Positions 51,731 to 61,373 of a DNA stretch of 64,000 nt are shown piece after piece (the stretch's first letter is position 1; each line of letters begins with the position of its first letter). A model generated the notes under the pieces. It ran no database searches, was not told the origin of the DNA, and worked only from the letters and a program-made list of their open reading frames with translations. Source of the DNA: JAYKJB01 sp035284745 [NCBI: Candidatus Sericytochromatia bacterium] (lineage in GTDB: Bacteria; Cyanobacteriota; Sericytochromatia; S15B-MN24). The stretch spans positions 1-64,000 of the forward strand of contig JAYKIL010000014.1 in NCBI GenBank assembly GCA_035284745.1, read 5' to 3'. Made by a program: the position numbers and the translations under genes.

Positions 51731-52878
51731 TGCCGGATGCTCCGGCACCGCCCGCCCTGATTCGCGTGCTTTTGTTCGCGCACGAAAAGCCCCGAATGTT
51801 GAGTTTTCTTGGCGAAAATGCTTGGACACTTCGCGCCTCGCACCGGGGCATCCACATTGACGCCGGAACCCCCGTTCAATTTCGCTGCACACCACAAGGC
51901 ATTGAGGCCCAATGGAACTCGAACCGGGAAACGGCTTCGCGATTTACCCTGCTCGGCCCGGGCCGCCATCGACTCCAGGCCGCAGGGCGCAGCATTTTAA
52001 CGGAAGGCACGCTTGAAATTACCGGCACCGGCATGGCCTTGGCGCCTCGATTAGAATTGTCCACGGCGCAATACGTGCTGGGTGTTCTCCATTCCGAAAT
52101 GAGCAGTGCCCCACCGGCTGCCCTCGAGGCCATGGCCGTTTGCATCCGAAGCTTCACCTGGCGGGCTGCCAAACACCCCCGGCATCGGTGGGCACACACC
52201 TGCGATGCCACCCACTGTCAACGCTATCGCCCTTCAGGCGCCCTAAATCCGGCCATGCGTCGGGCCGTTGAACAGACCCGGGGGCAGTTCCGGGCCTGGC
52301 AGTCCGAGCCCGCAGAAACACTGTGGCACGCGGCCTGCGGAGGGTTTCTTAGTTCCGCACACGAAGCATTCGGGCATGAAGACATCCCCTACCTGCCGGC
52401 TCAGCCGGATAAGAAACTGGATGGCGGCGCGTGGTGTGATGTGCCTTCGGGGCGATGGAAATGGACCACAAAATTGACCCATGAGCAATGGGGCCAAGCA
52501 TTACAACGTGCTGGCTTTTTGCGCACCCGCGACACACCCGCACGCCTAGAAGTGGGGTCGCGCAGCATCGGCGGCCGTGTTCTGCGCATTCAATGGGGCG
52601 AGAGTGTCGCTCAGGCCATCACCGGGCAAACGTTTTGGGAGATGATGGGGCCCACTCTGGGATGGAACGGACTACGCAGCTTGCACTTCCGGATCAGATC
52701 CACTTCCTCGGGTTGGACACTCTCAGGGGTCGGACTCGGCCACGGGGTTGGCATGTGTCAAGCGGGGGCCATCGAACGGGCGCGGGCGGGATGGGGCCGC
52801 GAAGCTATCTTGGACGCGTACTTCCCGGGAACTCAGAACGCCCGAACAACCCGCTTACGGCGAGGGCCGGCGTGGTAA
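51730..52878 (+). CDS. SpoIID/LytB-domain protein (peptidoglycan lytic transglycosylase-like)
   Basis: 382 residues from the ATG at 51730; a GTG one codon earlier is also possible. The SpoIID core is clear: YVLGVLHSEMSSAPPAALEAMAVCIRSF with the catalytic Glu in SEM, CDATHCQRYRP, then HAACGGFLSSAHEAF and the C-terminal GLGHGVGMCQAGAIERAR. SpoIID enzymes cut denuded glycan strands; here it is not in a sporulation context. No signal peptide is visible, as in the transpeptidase gene upstream. The pair suggests a dedicated peptidoglycan-remodelling module. Confidence 0.87.
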   Translation: MPDAPAPPALIRVLLFAHEKPRMLSFLGENAWTLRASHRGIHIDAGTPVQFRCTPQGIEAQWNSNRETASRFTLLGPGRHRLQAAGRSILTEGTLEITGTGMALAPRLELSTAQYVLGVLHSEMSSAPPAALEAMAVCIRSFTWRAAKHPRHRWAHTCDATHCQRYRPSGALNPAMRRAVEQTRGQFRAWQSEPAETLWHAACGGFLSSAHEAFGHEDIPYLPAQPDKKLDGGAWCDVPSGRWKWTTKLTHEQWGQALQRAGFLRTRDTPARLEVGSRSIGGRVLRIQWGESVAQAITGQTFWEMMGPTLGWNGLRSLHFRIRSTSSGWTLSGVGLGHGVGMCQAGAIERARAGWGREAILDAYFPGTQNARTTRLRRGPAW

Positions 52879-52915
52879 CATCAACCATCCTCTTTTCACC
52901 TTCAGGAGCTTCGAG

Positions 52916-53272
52916 ATGTCGCAAAAAGCCCCCCACATTGACGTTCAGATCATTCAAGATTTTCTCGAACGCCTGGATGAGGCCGGAGAAACGTTGCGCG
53001 AATTGCTCGACGATGTACCGCCCAGCGACAGCCCCGTGTTACGCGTTTACTTGGATGGCGCGGCCTTCCTTGAAGCCGGCTACTTGATGATTGAGCAGCT
53101 GGCGCCTCAATTCCCAGACGTCTTCACCGCCCTGAGCGCACATTATGAACCCGTTTTTTCAGAGGCGACGAAAGGAAGAATTGGATGGAACGAAGCGCTC
53201 GAAGCGCTGCCCGAGTTTCTCCGCGAATACGCGTTAGACCGGGCGGCGGCCGTCATAGATGGTGACGAGTGA
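52916..53272 (+). CDS. Small acidic protein, unknown
   Basis: 118 residues, ATG at 52916 with AGGAG 7 nt upstream. Mostly helical, acidic, no cysteines or membrane segments (IDVQIIQDFLERLDEAGETLRELL near the start, LREYALDRAAAVIDGDE at the end). No family was recognised. It follows the SpoIID-like gene by 37 nt. Confidence 0.55.
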   Translation: MSQKAPHIDVQIIQDFLERLDEAGETLRELLDDVPPSDSPVLRVYLDGAAFLEAGYLMIEQLAPQFPDVFTALSAHYEPVFSEATKGRIGWNEALEALPEFLREYALDRAAAVIDGDE

Positions 53273-53343
53273 CCCTATCGTCGGCGCGGGTTTCAAGGTG
53301 ATGAAAGCACGTTATTTTGAGCCAAGGGCTGCAACTGAACCGC

Positions 53344-53361
53344 GCGCATGTTAGCATGCGC
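53344..53361. repeat. Perfect stem-loop GCGCATG-ttag-CATGCGC upstream of glgP
   Basis: 7-bp arms with a TTAG loop, ~85 nt before glgP. No T-tract follows, so it is more likely an operator or leader hairpin. Confidence 0.4.
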
Positions 53362-53445
53362 AAACTTGGCCGTTTGTTCGGTGAATGAGTGAAGTAGGGG
53401 CTGTGCAGTTTCCGTGTGCCCCCTGTCTATAAGGAGCATTTGGTT

Positions 53446-55998
53446 TTGCGCTTATTAGGACGAGTTTCTGTTTTTCCCGTCTTGCCCGCCCGCATCAAGG
53501 GCTTGCGCGAGTTGGCCCGAAACCTTTGGTGGGTATGGAACCCCGAGGCACAGGACCTCTTCGTCCGCCTGGACGAAAACTTGTGGCGGCAGGTTTACCA
53601 AAACCCCGAACGCCTGTTGCTTGAAATTGACCAAAAGCGTTTGGACACGGCGGCGAACGACCCACTTTTCCAAGCGTCTTACGATGCCACGATGGAGAAG
53701 TACGAGGCCTACCGCAACGACCAGAAAACCTGGTTCAAACAGAACCATCCCAACTACGTGGGCAAAACCGTGGCCTACTTCTCTGCCGAGTTTGGCCTGC
53801 ACGAATCCTTGCCGATCTATTCTGGCGGCCTGGGCATTTTGTCGGGAGATCACTGCAAATCAAGCAGCAATCTCGACATCCCGTTTGTCGGCGTGGGTTT
53901 GCTTTACAACCAAGGATACTTTAGGCAGCAACTGCGCCCCGACGGAATGCAAGAAGCGCTCTACGACAAACTGAACTTCTCAGAATTGTCGCTGCAACCG
54001 GCCCAAAACGCTGACGGCGGCGAGGTGGTCATTCACGTCGAACTGCCCGGGCGTCTCGTGTTTGCCAAAGTATGGCAGGTCAGCGTCGGCCGGATACCGG
54101 TCTATCTGTTAGACACGGACATCGACAGGAACACCCCAGAGGACCGCCGCTTCAGTGCCCAATTGTATGGTGGCGACCACGACATGCGCATCGCGCAAGA
54201 AATCATTCTGGGTATCGGGGGCGTCCGGGCGTTGCGCGCGCTGGGCATCACCCCCTCTGCGTGGCATATGAACGAGGGACATTCCGCATTTTTGGGTCTC
54301 GAACGCATTCGTGAACTGGTCCAGCAGCAGGGATTGGGCTTCCAAGAAGCGCTTGAGGCGGTGGCGGCAGATGCTGTTTTCACCACCCACACCCCCGTTC
54401 CGGCAGGGAACGACGCATTCTCTTTCCAGTTGATGGAAAAATATTTTGGGCGTTTCTATCCCCAGTTGGGGATTGGCCGAGAGGAATTTTTGGCCTTGGC
54501 TCGCCAGGATGTCTTGGGTGGTCCGCCGCTCTTCTCGCTGTCGGTTTTGGCGCTGCGCCTTTCTCGACAAGCCAATGGGGTGTCGGCGTTGCATGGGGTC
54601 GTTTCGCGCAAAATGTGGTCTGACCTGTGGCCGGGCGTTCCCGCCGAAGAAGTGCCCATCACCTCTATCACCAATGGGGTCCACACCGAGACGTGGATTG
54701 CACCCGAGTGGCGTCCTGTCTTTTCTGACGCCGTGGGCGAGGATTGGCGCGACGCGCTGGCCACACAATCACGCTGGGAAGCCATTCGAGACGTTCCCAA
54801 TGAGACCATCTGGGCCACTCGGCGACAGTTGAAACAGAAGATGGTCATTTTTCTGCGGCAACGCCTGCGGGCGCAACGCCTGCGGGCGGGTGAAAGCTAC
54901 GCTCGCGTGCTGGAAACAGACACCCTGCTTGATCCAGAAGCGCTGACCATTGGTTTCGCGCGCCGATTCGCAACGTACAAGCGGGCGACACTCATTTTCA
55001 GAGACATTGCCCGCCTTGCCAAGTCGCTGAACGATCCAAGCCGTCCGGTTCAAATTGTATTTGCGGGCAAGGCCCACCCTGCCGACATGCCGGGTAAGGA
55101 GTTCATTCAACGTGTTGTTCAATTCGCACGAGACGAGAACTTTTCGGCCCGGGTTTTCTTCATTGAAGATTACGACATGAATGTAGCCAGGCACCTCGTT
55201 CACGGCTGCGACGTCTGGCTCAACAACCCACGCCGCCCCCTTGAAGCGTCGGGCACCAGCGGTCAGAAGGCCGCCGCCAACGGCTGCCTGAACTTCTCCA
55301 TTTTGGATGGATGGTGGTGCGAAGGCTACAACGGCGTCAACGGCTGGAGCATTGGGGAAGAAAGAGAATTCGCCAACACCGACGAACAGGATGAAAGCGA
55401 TGCGCTCTCGTTCTATCACACCCTAGAGCAGGAAATTGTGCCGCTCTACTACGAAAGGGACAAAGCGGGAATCCCGAACGGCTGGGTTGCGCGGGTCAAG
55501 GATGCCATTGCCACGTTGACCCCAGAATATTCGACCCATCGCATGGTGAGCGACTACGTTGAAAAGCTGTATTTACCGGCGATCGACAATGGGGAACGGG
55601 TGCGCAGCAACAATTTTGCGGCAGCCAAGCAGTTCTCCGAATGGAAGTCCGCCGTTGGATTCCATTGGCATCGTGTGTTTGTAGAAGTCGAACCACTCGA
55701 CCTTGAAAGAGCGCACGTGGGTGACCCCATTGAAGTCACAGCCCACGTCAAAACTGGGGGCATCTCACCCGAACATCTGCAGGTCGAAATTTACCAAGCG
55801 CGGGAGCGGGCAGGACAACTGTCTGATGTGAGGGTGGTTCCGATGGACCCCATCCAAACCATCAATGAAGGGACAACCCGTTACCAAGGAACATTGACCT
55901 ACGAACGCAGTGGCGCCTACGTTTACGGCGTCCGAGTGCTGCCTCGGCACCCGGGCATGTTAAACCGGCACGAATTGGCCCTGATTCACTGGGCCTAA
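53446..55998 (+). CDS. glgP: Alpha-glucan (glycogen) phosphorylase
   Basis: 850 residues. The TTG at 53446 has AAGGAG 9 nt upstream; a GTG 30 nt earlier has none. It belongs to the short alpha-glucan phosphorylase family whose N-terminus is RIKGLRELARNLWWVWNPEA. Landmarks are VAYFSAEFGLHESLPIYSGG, WHMNEGHSAFLGLERI, and GFARRFATYKRATLIF. The PLP site is EASGTSGQKAAANGCLNFS followed by DGWWCEGYNG. It releases glucose-1-phosphate from storage or environmental glucans. The C-terminal ~110 residues are a beta domain. Confidence 0.95.
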   Translation: MRLLGRVSVFPVLPARIKGLRELARNLWWVWNPEAQDLFVRLDENLWRQVYQNPERLLLEIDQKRLDTAANDPLFQASYDATMEKYEAYRNDQKTWFKQNHPNYVGKTVAYFSAEFGLHESLPIYSGGLGILSGDHCKSSSNLDIPFVGVGLLYNQGYFRQQLRPDGMQEALYDKLNFSELSLQPAQNADGGEVVIHVELPGRLVFAKVWQVSVGRIPVYLLDTDIDRNTPEDRRFSAQLYGGDHDMRIAQEIILGIGGVRALRALGITPSAWHMNEGHSAFLGLERIRELVQQQGLGFQEALEAVAADAVFTTHTPVPAGNDAFSFQLMEKYFGRFYPQLGIGREEFLALARQDVLGGPPLFSLSVLALRLSRQANGVSALHGVVSRKMWSDLWPGVPAEEVPITSITNGVHTETWIAPEWRPVFSDAVGEDWRDALATQSRWEAIRDVPNETIWATRRQLKQKMVIFLRQRLRAQRLRAGESYARVLETDTLLDPEALTIGFARRFATYKRATLIFRDIARLAKSLNDPSRPVQIVFAGKAHPADMPGKEFIQRVVQFARDENFSARVFFIEDYDMNVARHLVHGCDVWLNNPRRPLEASGTSGQKAAANGCLNFSILDGWWCEGYNGVNGWSIGEEREFANTDEQDESDALSFYHTLEQEIVPLYYERDKAGIPNGWVARVKDAIATLTPEYSTHRMVSDYVEKLYLPAIDNGERVRSNNFAAAKQFSEWKSAVGFHWHRVFVEVEPLDLERAHVGDPIEVTAHVKTGGISPEHLQVEIYQARERAGQLSDVRVVPMDPIQTINEGTTRYQGTLTYERSGAYVYGVRVLPRHPGMLNRHELALIHWA

Positions 55999-56037
55999 AC
56001 CCGCTGCTCACAAAGAAAAAAAACGGAGGCCTTGTCA

Positions 56038-57159
56038 GTGGATATTTCCCTCAACCCGGTTTCATCGGCACCTCAAGTGGAATTGCTTGGAATCGACCAT
56101 GTCGAATTCTGGGTGGGTAACGCGAAACAAGCCGCGTATTACTACACCCACGCCTTCGGGTTTAGGGTGGTGGCCTATGCGGGGCCGGAGACTGGACTGG
56201 CTGATCGTGCAAGCTACGTGCTGCGTCAAAATGACATCGTTCTGGTGATGACGTGTCCGTTGTCACCAGACGGTCCGATCGCGGACCACGTGCGCTTGCA
56301 CGGCGACGGTGTGCGGGACGTGGCATTTCGCGTCCGCAACCTGGATGCCGCCTATGAAAGCCTCAAGGCACGGGGTGCCACGGTGGTGCTGTCCCCTTCC
56401 TCCAGTCAAGATTCCTATGGAACTGTTCGCCGGGCAGCGGTGGCGACCTATGGCGAGACCATTCACACATTGCTCGAGCGAGACGATTACTCCGGTCCGT
56501 TTTTGCCGGGTTATGAAGCGCGTGCCGTGCACGAAGCCACCCCCGGAGGACTGGGCCGGATCGATCATGTCGTCGGCAATGTGGGTTGGGACGAAATGAC
56601 CCCTTGGGTCGAGCACTATACCAAAGTTTTCGGGTTCCATCCCTTCGTCTCGTTCGATGACAAGGATATCTCCACAGAGTTCACGGCCCTGCGTTCGGTC
56701 GTGGTAGCGAACCCTGCCGAGAACATTAAGATGCCAATTAACGAACCGGCACCGGGGAAGAAGCGCTCGCAAATTGAGGAATACATCGACTTTTATCGCG
56801 GCCCGGGTGTTCAACATTTGGCGCTCACAACCGCAGACATTGCCGCGACGGTGTCGCGCCTCAAGTCTTGGGGGGTAGAGTTTCTAACCCCACCCGCGAC
56901 TTACTACGACCAACTCCAGGAACGCCTCGAAGGCCTCGATTTTCAGGAAGATATTGAAGTGCTGCGACCGTTGGGTATCTTGGTTGATCGGGACGAAAAA
57001 GGCTACCTCCTTCAGATTTTCACCAAACCGATGACGGATCGTCCCACCCTGTTTTTCGAAATTATTCAGCGCAAAGGCAGCGACAGCTTCGGGAAAGGCA
57101 ACTTCAAGGCGTTATTCGAAGCCATTGAGGCCGAGCAAGCCCGACGCGGCACCTTGTGA
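56038..57159 (+). CDS. hppD: 4-Hydroxyphenylpyruvate dioxygenase
   Basis: 373 residues. The GTG at 56038 is chosen: GGAGG lies 8 nt upstream, whereas the TTG two codons earlier is too close. Two vicinal-oxygen-chelate domains are present; iron ligands are His in GRIDHVVGNV, His in GPGVQHLALTT and Glu in LFFEIIQRKG. It converts 4-hydroxyphenylpyruvate to homogentisate in tyrosine catabolism or plastoquinone/tocopherol-type synthesis, using oxygen. No homogentisate genes flank it. Confidence 0.96.
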   Translation: MDISLNPVSSAPQVELLGIDHVEFWVGNAKQAAYYYTHAFGFRVVAYAGPETGLADRASYVLRQNDIVLVMTCPLSPDGPIADHVRLHGDGVRDVAFRVRNLDAAYESLKARGATVVLSPSSSQDSYGTVRRAAVATYGETIHTLLERDDYSGPFLPGYEARAVHEATPGGLGRIDHVVGNVGWDEMTPWVEHYTKVFGFHPFVSFDDKDISTEFTALRSVVVANPAENIKMPINEPAPGKKRSQIEEYIDFYRGPGVQHLALTTADIAATVSRLKSWGVEFLTPPATYYDQLQERLEGLDFQEDIEVLRPLGILVDRDEKGYLLQIFTKPMTDRPTLFFEIIQRKGSDSFGKGNFKALFEAIEAEQARRGTL

Positions 57160-57160
57160 T

Positions 57161-57177
57161 CGGGGCAGGCGGCCCCG
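57161..57177 (+). terminator. Weak hairpin after hppD
   Basis: CGGGGC and GCCCCG pair over 6 bp; the following TGCATTTAAG lacks a proper T-tract. Confidence 0.35.
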
Positions 57178-57200
57178 TGCATTTAAGAAAAAATTAAGAT

Positions 57201-57221
57201 CTGTTCAGTTTTTTAGAACAG
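57201..57221. repeat. Inverted repeat CTGTTC-n9-GAACAG
   Basis: 6-bp arms around an AT-rich loop, 90 nt before the 605-residue gene. Either part of a second terminator or an operator. Confidence 0.4.
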
Positions 57222-57307
57222 TCGCATCAATTTATTTTTAAGTGTGGCATACCATCCCGATTCACATGGGATAAAAATTCTCGAACAGCCCGTGCGAGGA
57301 TTTCAAC

Positions 57308-59125
57308 ATGCCCGCTCCCATTCGCCGTCAAGGCACCCAGCCCATCTCGCTGCCCCCCGATCTGGCCGGCCCGGCCGCTCCCGCAAAACCGAAGCCACCA
57401 CAGGGAGCGGGTGATCAGCAAACCGTTCGCCCACGGGCGCAACTGCGCGTTGAAAATATCAAGGCCGTTAACCTCAACGAGATAGAGATACCGGAACCCC
57501 CCACACCCCCGGCGGAAAACGAAGGCCCAGGCGGCATCGCAGGGTGGTTTCAAGAGCGCGTGGACGGCATTAAGGAGGCTGTTTCCGGCGCCACCGAGGT
57601 GGCAGGCGCCGTGGGCAACGTCATCAAGGCTGGCGTGGATGCGGTGGGCGATGGAATTCAGGAAATTAAGGAATCGCGGGAGGAAGGCCAAGGGCTGCTT
57701 GAATCCATTCAGGATGGCCTCCGAGTGAGTGGGCAAACCCTTTATCGACAAGGAGTGGATCCTCTGCTCGACAAGAGTGTCTTGGGCGCGGACAACGAGG
57801 CCAACGACCAAGGGGTGGGGGCCTTGGGTCCTCTACTCACCAATCGCCTCGCGGTCGGAGAATCGGTCGACTTTACGATTGAAGCGGGGGCCACGCTGCC
57901 GACCCAATTGGTGGGGGCGCCCAATATCAAGGCTGATGGTGGCGGCACGCTGCGGCTGAAACGCGTCATCGCGCTGGACGCCAATGATCAGCCCCTCATT
58001 GATCCGGTGACTCAAAAGCCCGAGACACGCCTCGAGATTGAACTGATCGCCAGCGGCAAGGTGGGCGGTGCGTACTCAGCAAAAGTGGGCTTCAAAGCCA
58101 AAGGTGAGGTGGGCCAGTTCGAAGCCGGTATAGAGGCCCAGGCCGTGGCAGAAGCCGAAGCTGGACTGACAGGCTCCGTATCGATCAAGTTACACGTCGA
58201 CCCTGACAGTCCTGAGCAAATGTCTGGCCTGACCGCTTTGATGAAGACCACCGCAAACAACTCTGCGTTGGCCCAAATCCCAGGTATCGGAGCCGTCTTC
58301 GGAAAGATGTCCGAGGCGGAGCAGCGTGCAGCCCTCAGTCGGTCGGCCACCTACATCGAGTCGGTATCCGGTTCCGGCGGCATGTACCTCGCCGCCTCGG
58401 CCCGCACCTCGCTAGAAGCAGGCCTCGAAGCAGCCGAGGCAGAACCATCTGGCGCCTCACTGAAAGACGTGGCCAAAGAGTGGGTGAAAGAGACGGCCAC
58501 CGAAGCCATCGCCGAGGAACTCAATTTTAACCCGGCCGGTGCGTCAGCCAGTGTCGCAGCGGATTTCCAAGTCAGCCAAGAAGTGAATTTGAGAAACTCA
58601 ACCCGCACGGTGTCGGTCTCCGGCGGGGCCGGGGCAGAGCTCAATGCCAATCTCCTTGCGGCTGGCGGTGGGGTCAATGCCAACAGCAACAGACAGGTTG
58701 ATTTCGTTTTTTCACCCGCTGGCGAATTGCAAGATGTCAACATTCAGCAAACCTTTACCAAGGAAGAGTTTCTGGCCTTACAAAATACCTTGGAAGACTT
58801 TTACGGGCGCCCGTTCGATGAGGGTTTCATCCTCAAGGCACAATCGTCCGACAGCATTACCGTGAACTTCTCCATTCGTCCGGAAGTCTTGGCGGGAATT
58901 AAGCAGCAACTTGCCAACGGTTCGCCCGGGGCCATCGCTCAAGCCGCCAAAACGGTTTTGACGGCCGCGATCAGTAAAAATGAAGTGTTGGTTAAACAGG
59001 GTGATGTCATCGCCACCACGCGCGAAGAATTCAGCGTGGGCGGGAGCACAGAGGTCGCTTTTTTCGGGGTGCTGGCCGGTAGGGCGAGGATCACAGCCGG
59101 TCACCAGCAAGAAAGCAAGGTATAG
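57308..59125 (+). CDS. Large unknown cysteine-free protein (605 aa)
   Basis: ATG at 57308 with GAGG 8 nt upstream. A Pro/Ala-rich N-terminal 75 residues precede an amphipathic Gly/Ala/Glu helix region (EAVSGATEVAGAVGNVIKAG, ~95-130). A long central part follows with beta-like, lipid-binding-style alternation (GGAYSAKVGFKAKGEVG, EAGIEAQAVAEAEAGLTGSV, AGAELNANLLAAGGGV). No cysteine, signal peptide or membrane helix was seen. The amphipathic repeats recall pore-forming or surface structural proteins, but no family is recognised. It is followed after 5 nt by a 145-residue gene, probably its partner. Confidence 0.6.
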   Translation: MPAPIRRQGTQPISLPPDLAGPAAPAKPKPPQGAGDQQTVRPRAQLRVENIKAVNLNEIEIPEPPTPPAENEGPGGIAGWFQERVDGIKEAVSGATEVAGAVGNVIKAGVDAVGDGIQEIKESREEGQGLLESIQDGLRVSGQTLYRQGVDPLLDKSVLGADNEANDQGVGALGPLLTNRLAVGESVDFTIEAGATLPTQLVGAPNIKADGGGTLRLKRVIALDANDQPLIDPVTQKPETRLEIELIASGKVGGAYSAKVGFKAKGEVGQFEAGIEAQAVAEAEAGLTGSVSIKLHVDPDSPEQMSGLTALMKTTANNSALAQIPGIGAVFGKMSEAEQRAALSRSATYIESVSGSGGMYLAASARTSLEAGLEAAEAEPSGASLKDVAKEWVKETATEAIAEELNFNPAGASASVAADFQVSQEVNLRNSTRTVSVSGGAGAELNANLLAAGGGVNANSNRQVDFVFSPAGELQDVNIQQTFTKEEFLALQNTLEDFYGRPFDEGFILKAQSSDSITVNFSIRPEVLAGIKQQLANGSPGAIAQAAKTVLTAAISKNEVLVKQGDVIATTREEFSVGGSTEVAFFGVLAGRARITAGHQQESKV

Positions 59126-59130
59126 GATCT

Positions 59131-59568
59131 ATGTTGACTGGACACACTCACATCTCTATCAACAGTCAATTCGACGTGACAAGCGGCCGCACGCAGTTTC
59201 TCGTCCCGCTGAATCCTGTCCCCATCATCACCGCCATGGGGCCGGCACCGGGTGAATTGCGGATCTCATCGGATTCTCAAGGTGCTATCAAAAAGGTGGA
59301 AGCCTTGCTGCGACCCGATGCTGCGTCGGTTCGCGAAATGGCCCCCGTTTTGACGCGGGTTGCGAGTTTTGAACTCTCGGCGGCCCTGCTTGAAAACCTG
59401 CCCGACGCAGCGTCGATCTCTCTGACGTTTGAGATGACGGCCTCTGGATTAAATGCACTTTCAAAACTCCTCGTTCGGTCGGCCTCTGACGTGTTGACGT
59501 TCTTAGATTCTCCCGTTCTGGGGGACGTGTTGGCATTTCGCCTCGTCGATCTCAAGGTGGGGACCTAG
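59131..59568 (+). CDS. Unknown partner protein (145 aa)
   Basis: ATG at 59131, five bases after the 605-residue gene; AAGG lies ~11 nt upstream. The first ~50 residues are beta-like (ISINSQFDVTSGRTQFLVPL) and the rest alternates helices and strands. It is soluble and has no cysteine. Its stop codon TAG shares a CTAG palindrome with the stop of the convergent pepF gene. No family was recognised. Confidence 0.55.
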   Translation: MLTGHTHISINSQFDVTSGRTQFLVPLNPVPIITAMGPAPGELRISSDSQGAIKKVEALLRPDAASVREMAPVLTRVASFELSAALLENLPDAASISLTFEMTASGLNALSKLLVRSASDVLTFLDSPVLGDVLAFRLVDLKVGT

Positions 59569-61373
59569 CCTTCGGCCACGGCCGCCTCAAAGGCACTCAG
59601 CATCGACTCGACCAGCAAGAACCCTTTGCGCCAAAATCCCGGGTCCGCAATGTCTATTCCGACCTGATTTAACAGCGCCGGCGCTGGAGCCGATCCACCG
59701 GCCGCGAGCAAGGTATCCAACTTGGGAATGAAGGCGCTCCCTTCTTCCTGATACTGCTGATAAAGTGCGTAAACCAGCAACTGCCCAAACGCGTAGGAGT
59801 AGCAATAAAATCGATACTTCACCAGGTGTGGAATCGTGATCCAACCCCAGCGATCGTCATCGGACACCCGCACTGCGTCGCCGTATATCTCTCGATTCAG
59901 TTCCATCCACATCGACGAGTATTGCTCAGCCGATACAATCCCCGCTTTGCGGGCCGCGTGAGCCCGCTGTTCCCATCGGGTGTACATCACTTGGCGCATC
60001 ACCGTGGAAATCGCATCCTCAATGCGCGTCGCCAGCAATTGCCTGCGGAGCACGGGATCGTTCTCTTGCGAAAGCAATCGGTTCACGGTGACGATCTCCG
60101 CAAACGTCGAGGCCGTCTCAGCCAGTGGGGTAATGGGATAGTAGTTGAGTAGATTTTGCGCTTCGCCTGCCAGTAGAAAATGAATGCCGTGCCCCAGTTC
60201 GTGGGCTAACGTCAGAACATCCTGCAGCGTATCGGTGTAATTGAGCAAAATATAGGGGTGCAGCCCCGGGCTCATTCCGGAGCAGAAGGCCCCGCCCTGC
60301 TTACCTCGGGCCGGCGGCACATCGATGTAACCCTCGAAAAAACCGCGTGCCAGTTCAGCATAGCGCGGAGAAAAACTCTCAAACGCCTCCACAACCATTC
60401 GCTGCCCCTCCGCATAAGTGATCCGAGTCGGTGCGGTGGCATAGGGGGCCAGCACATCGTGGCTCGCAAAATCGGAGATGCCCAGCACCCGGGCCTTCGT
60501 TCGATAATAACGCTGCGCCAATCCGTAATAGGCCTCGGTGGTGCTCATCAAGGCATCTACCACCTCCGGCGCGAGGTCTTCCTCAAGCAACGTGGGCGCC
60601 ATCGCATCATCATAGTGGCGTAATACCAAGTTCTGGCGATGATCCTCAAACACGGTGTTGAAAATGTAAGTCAACACGTGGGCTTGCGCCGCATGGGCCC
60701 GAAAAATGCCCTCTGTGGCCCGCTGACGCAGCGTGCGATCAGGGTCTTGCCGCAAGGCCCGGGCCTCATCCACCGTCACGCACCGTGTCGGTTCAGCAGG
60801 GTCGACCGCAACAGACAGACGCGACGTCACCTCGATGTAAAGCTGCGTCCAAGCCTGAACCCCTGTCGTGTTCTTGATTGCAAACAGACGTTCTTCACCG
60901 TCTGACAGTGTATGGGGCGCATAGCGCCTCACGCGTTCCAGGTAATAGCGATAGGAAGCGAGGTCTTGTGCATCCAAAATTCGCAAATATCGACCATAAT
61001 CCATGGCCTGAATTTCCAGATCGATAAATTGCAGTTCCGTGTGCACTTCGGTCAAACGCGTGCGTACCCGCGCGTACAACTCGCGAGCGCCTTGGTCGTC
61101 AGAGTCTTGCGAGAATAGAAGCGAGGCAAAAGCACCCAGGCGGCTCATATGTTGACTCAAAGCCTCGTACGCCTGAAACATGCTCACCATTTCTTGCGGG
61201 GTGAGTTGAGCCACTCGCCCCCGATACTTTCCGCGCAGGCCCTCTGCTTGCTCCATCGCCCGCCCAAGATCGCGCGCAATCGCTGGGTCATCAGCGTCCG
61301 CATAAAGAAGCGCCAAATTCCAACGAGGGGACTCAGGCAATGAAGTGAACACGGGCAATTCCTCCTCATTCAT
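59565..61373 (-). CDS. pepF: Oligoendopeptidase F (M3B metallopeptidase)
   Basis: 602 residues, usual for PepF. The zinc site is TLAHELGHGIHFLLAG (H-E-x-x-H) with the downstream Glu in ETASTFAEIVTVNRLL. The N-terminal helical region (NEEELPVFTSLPESPRWNL) and the C-terminal PHLVKYRFYCYSYAFGQLLVYALY match the family. It degrades cytoplasmic oligopeptides. Its ATG overlaps the stop of the NUDIX gene (ATGA), so the two are coupled. Confidence 0.94.
   Translation of the reverse strand: MNEEELPVFTSLPESPRWNLALLYADADDPAIARDLGRAMEQAEGLRGKYRGRVAQLTPQEMVSMFQAYEALSQHMSRLGAFASLLFSQDSDDQGARELYARVRTRLTEVHTELQFIDLEIQAMDYGRYLRILDAQDLASYRYYLERVRRYAPHTLSDGEERLFAIKNTTGVQAWTQLYIEVTSRLSVAVDPAEPTRCVTVDEARALRQDPDRTLRQRATEGIFRAHAAQAHVLTYIFNTVFEDHRQNLVLRHYDDAMAPTLLEEDLAPEVVDALMSTTEAYYGLAQRYYRTKARVLGISDFASHDVLAPYATAPTRITYAEGQRMVVEAFESFSPRYAELARGFFEGYIDVPPARGKQGGAFCSGMSPGLHPYILLNYTDTLQDVLTLAHELGHGIHFLLAGEAQNLLNYYPITPLAETASTFAEIVTVNRLLSQENDPVLRRQLLATRIEDAISTVMRQVMYTRWEQRAHAARKAGIVSAEQYSSMWMELNREIYGDAVRVSDDDRWGWITIPHLVKYRFYCYSYAFGQLLVYALYQQYQEEGSAFIPKLDTLLAAGGSAPAPALLNQVGIDIADPGFWRKGFLLVESMLSAFEAAVAEG

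Noticed and set aside
59565-59568. Shared CTAG between the convergent stop codons of the 145-residue gene and pepF as a regulatory device.
   Set aside because: A palindromic CTAG gives TAG on both strands by simple overlap, and no further structure surrounds it.
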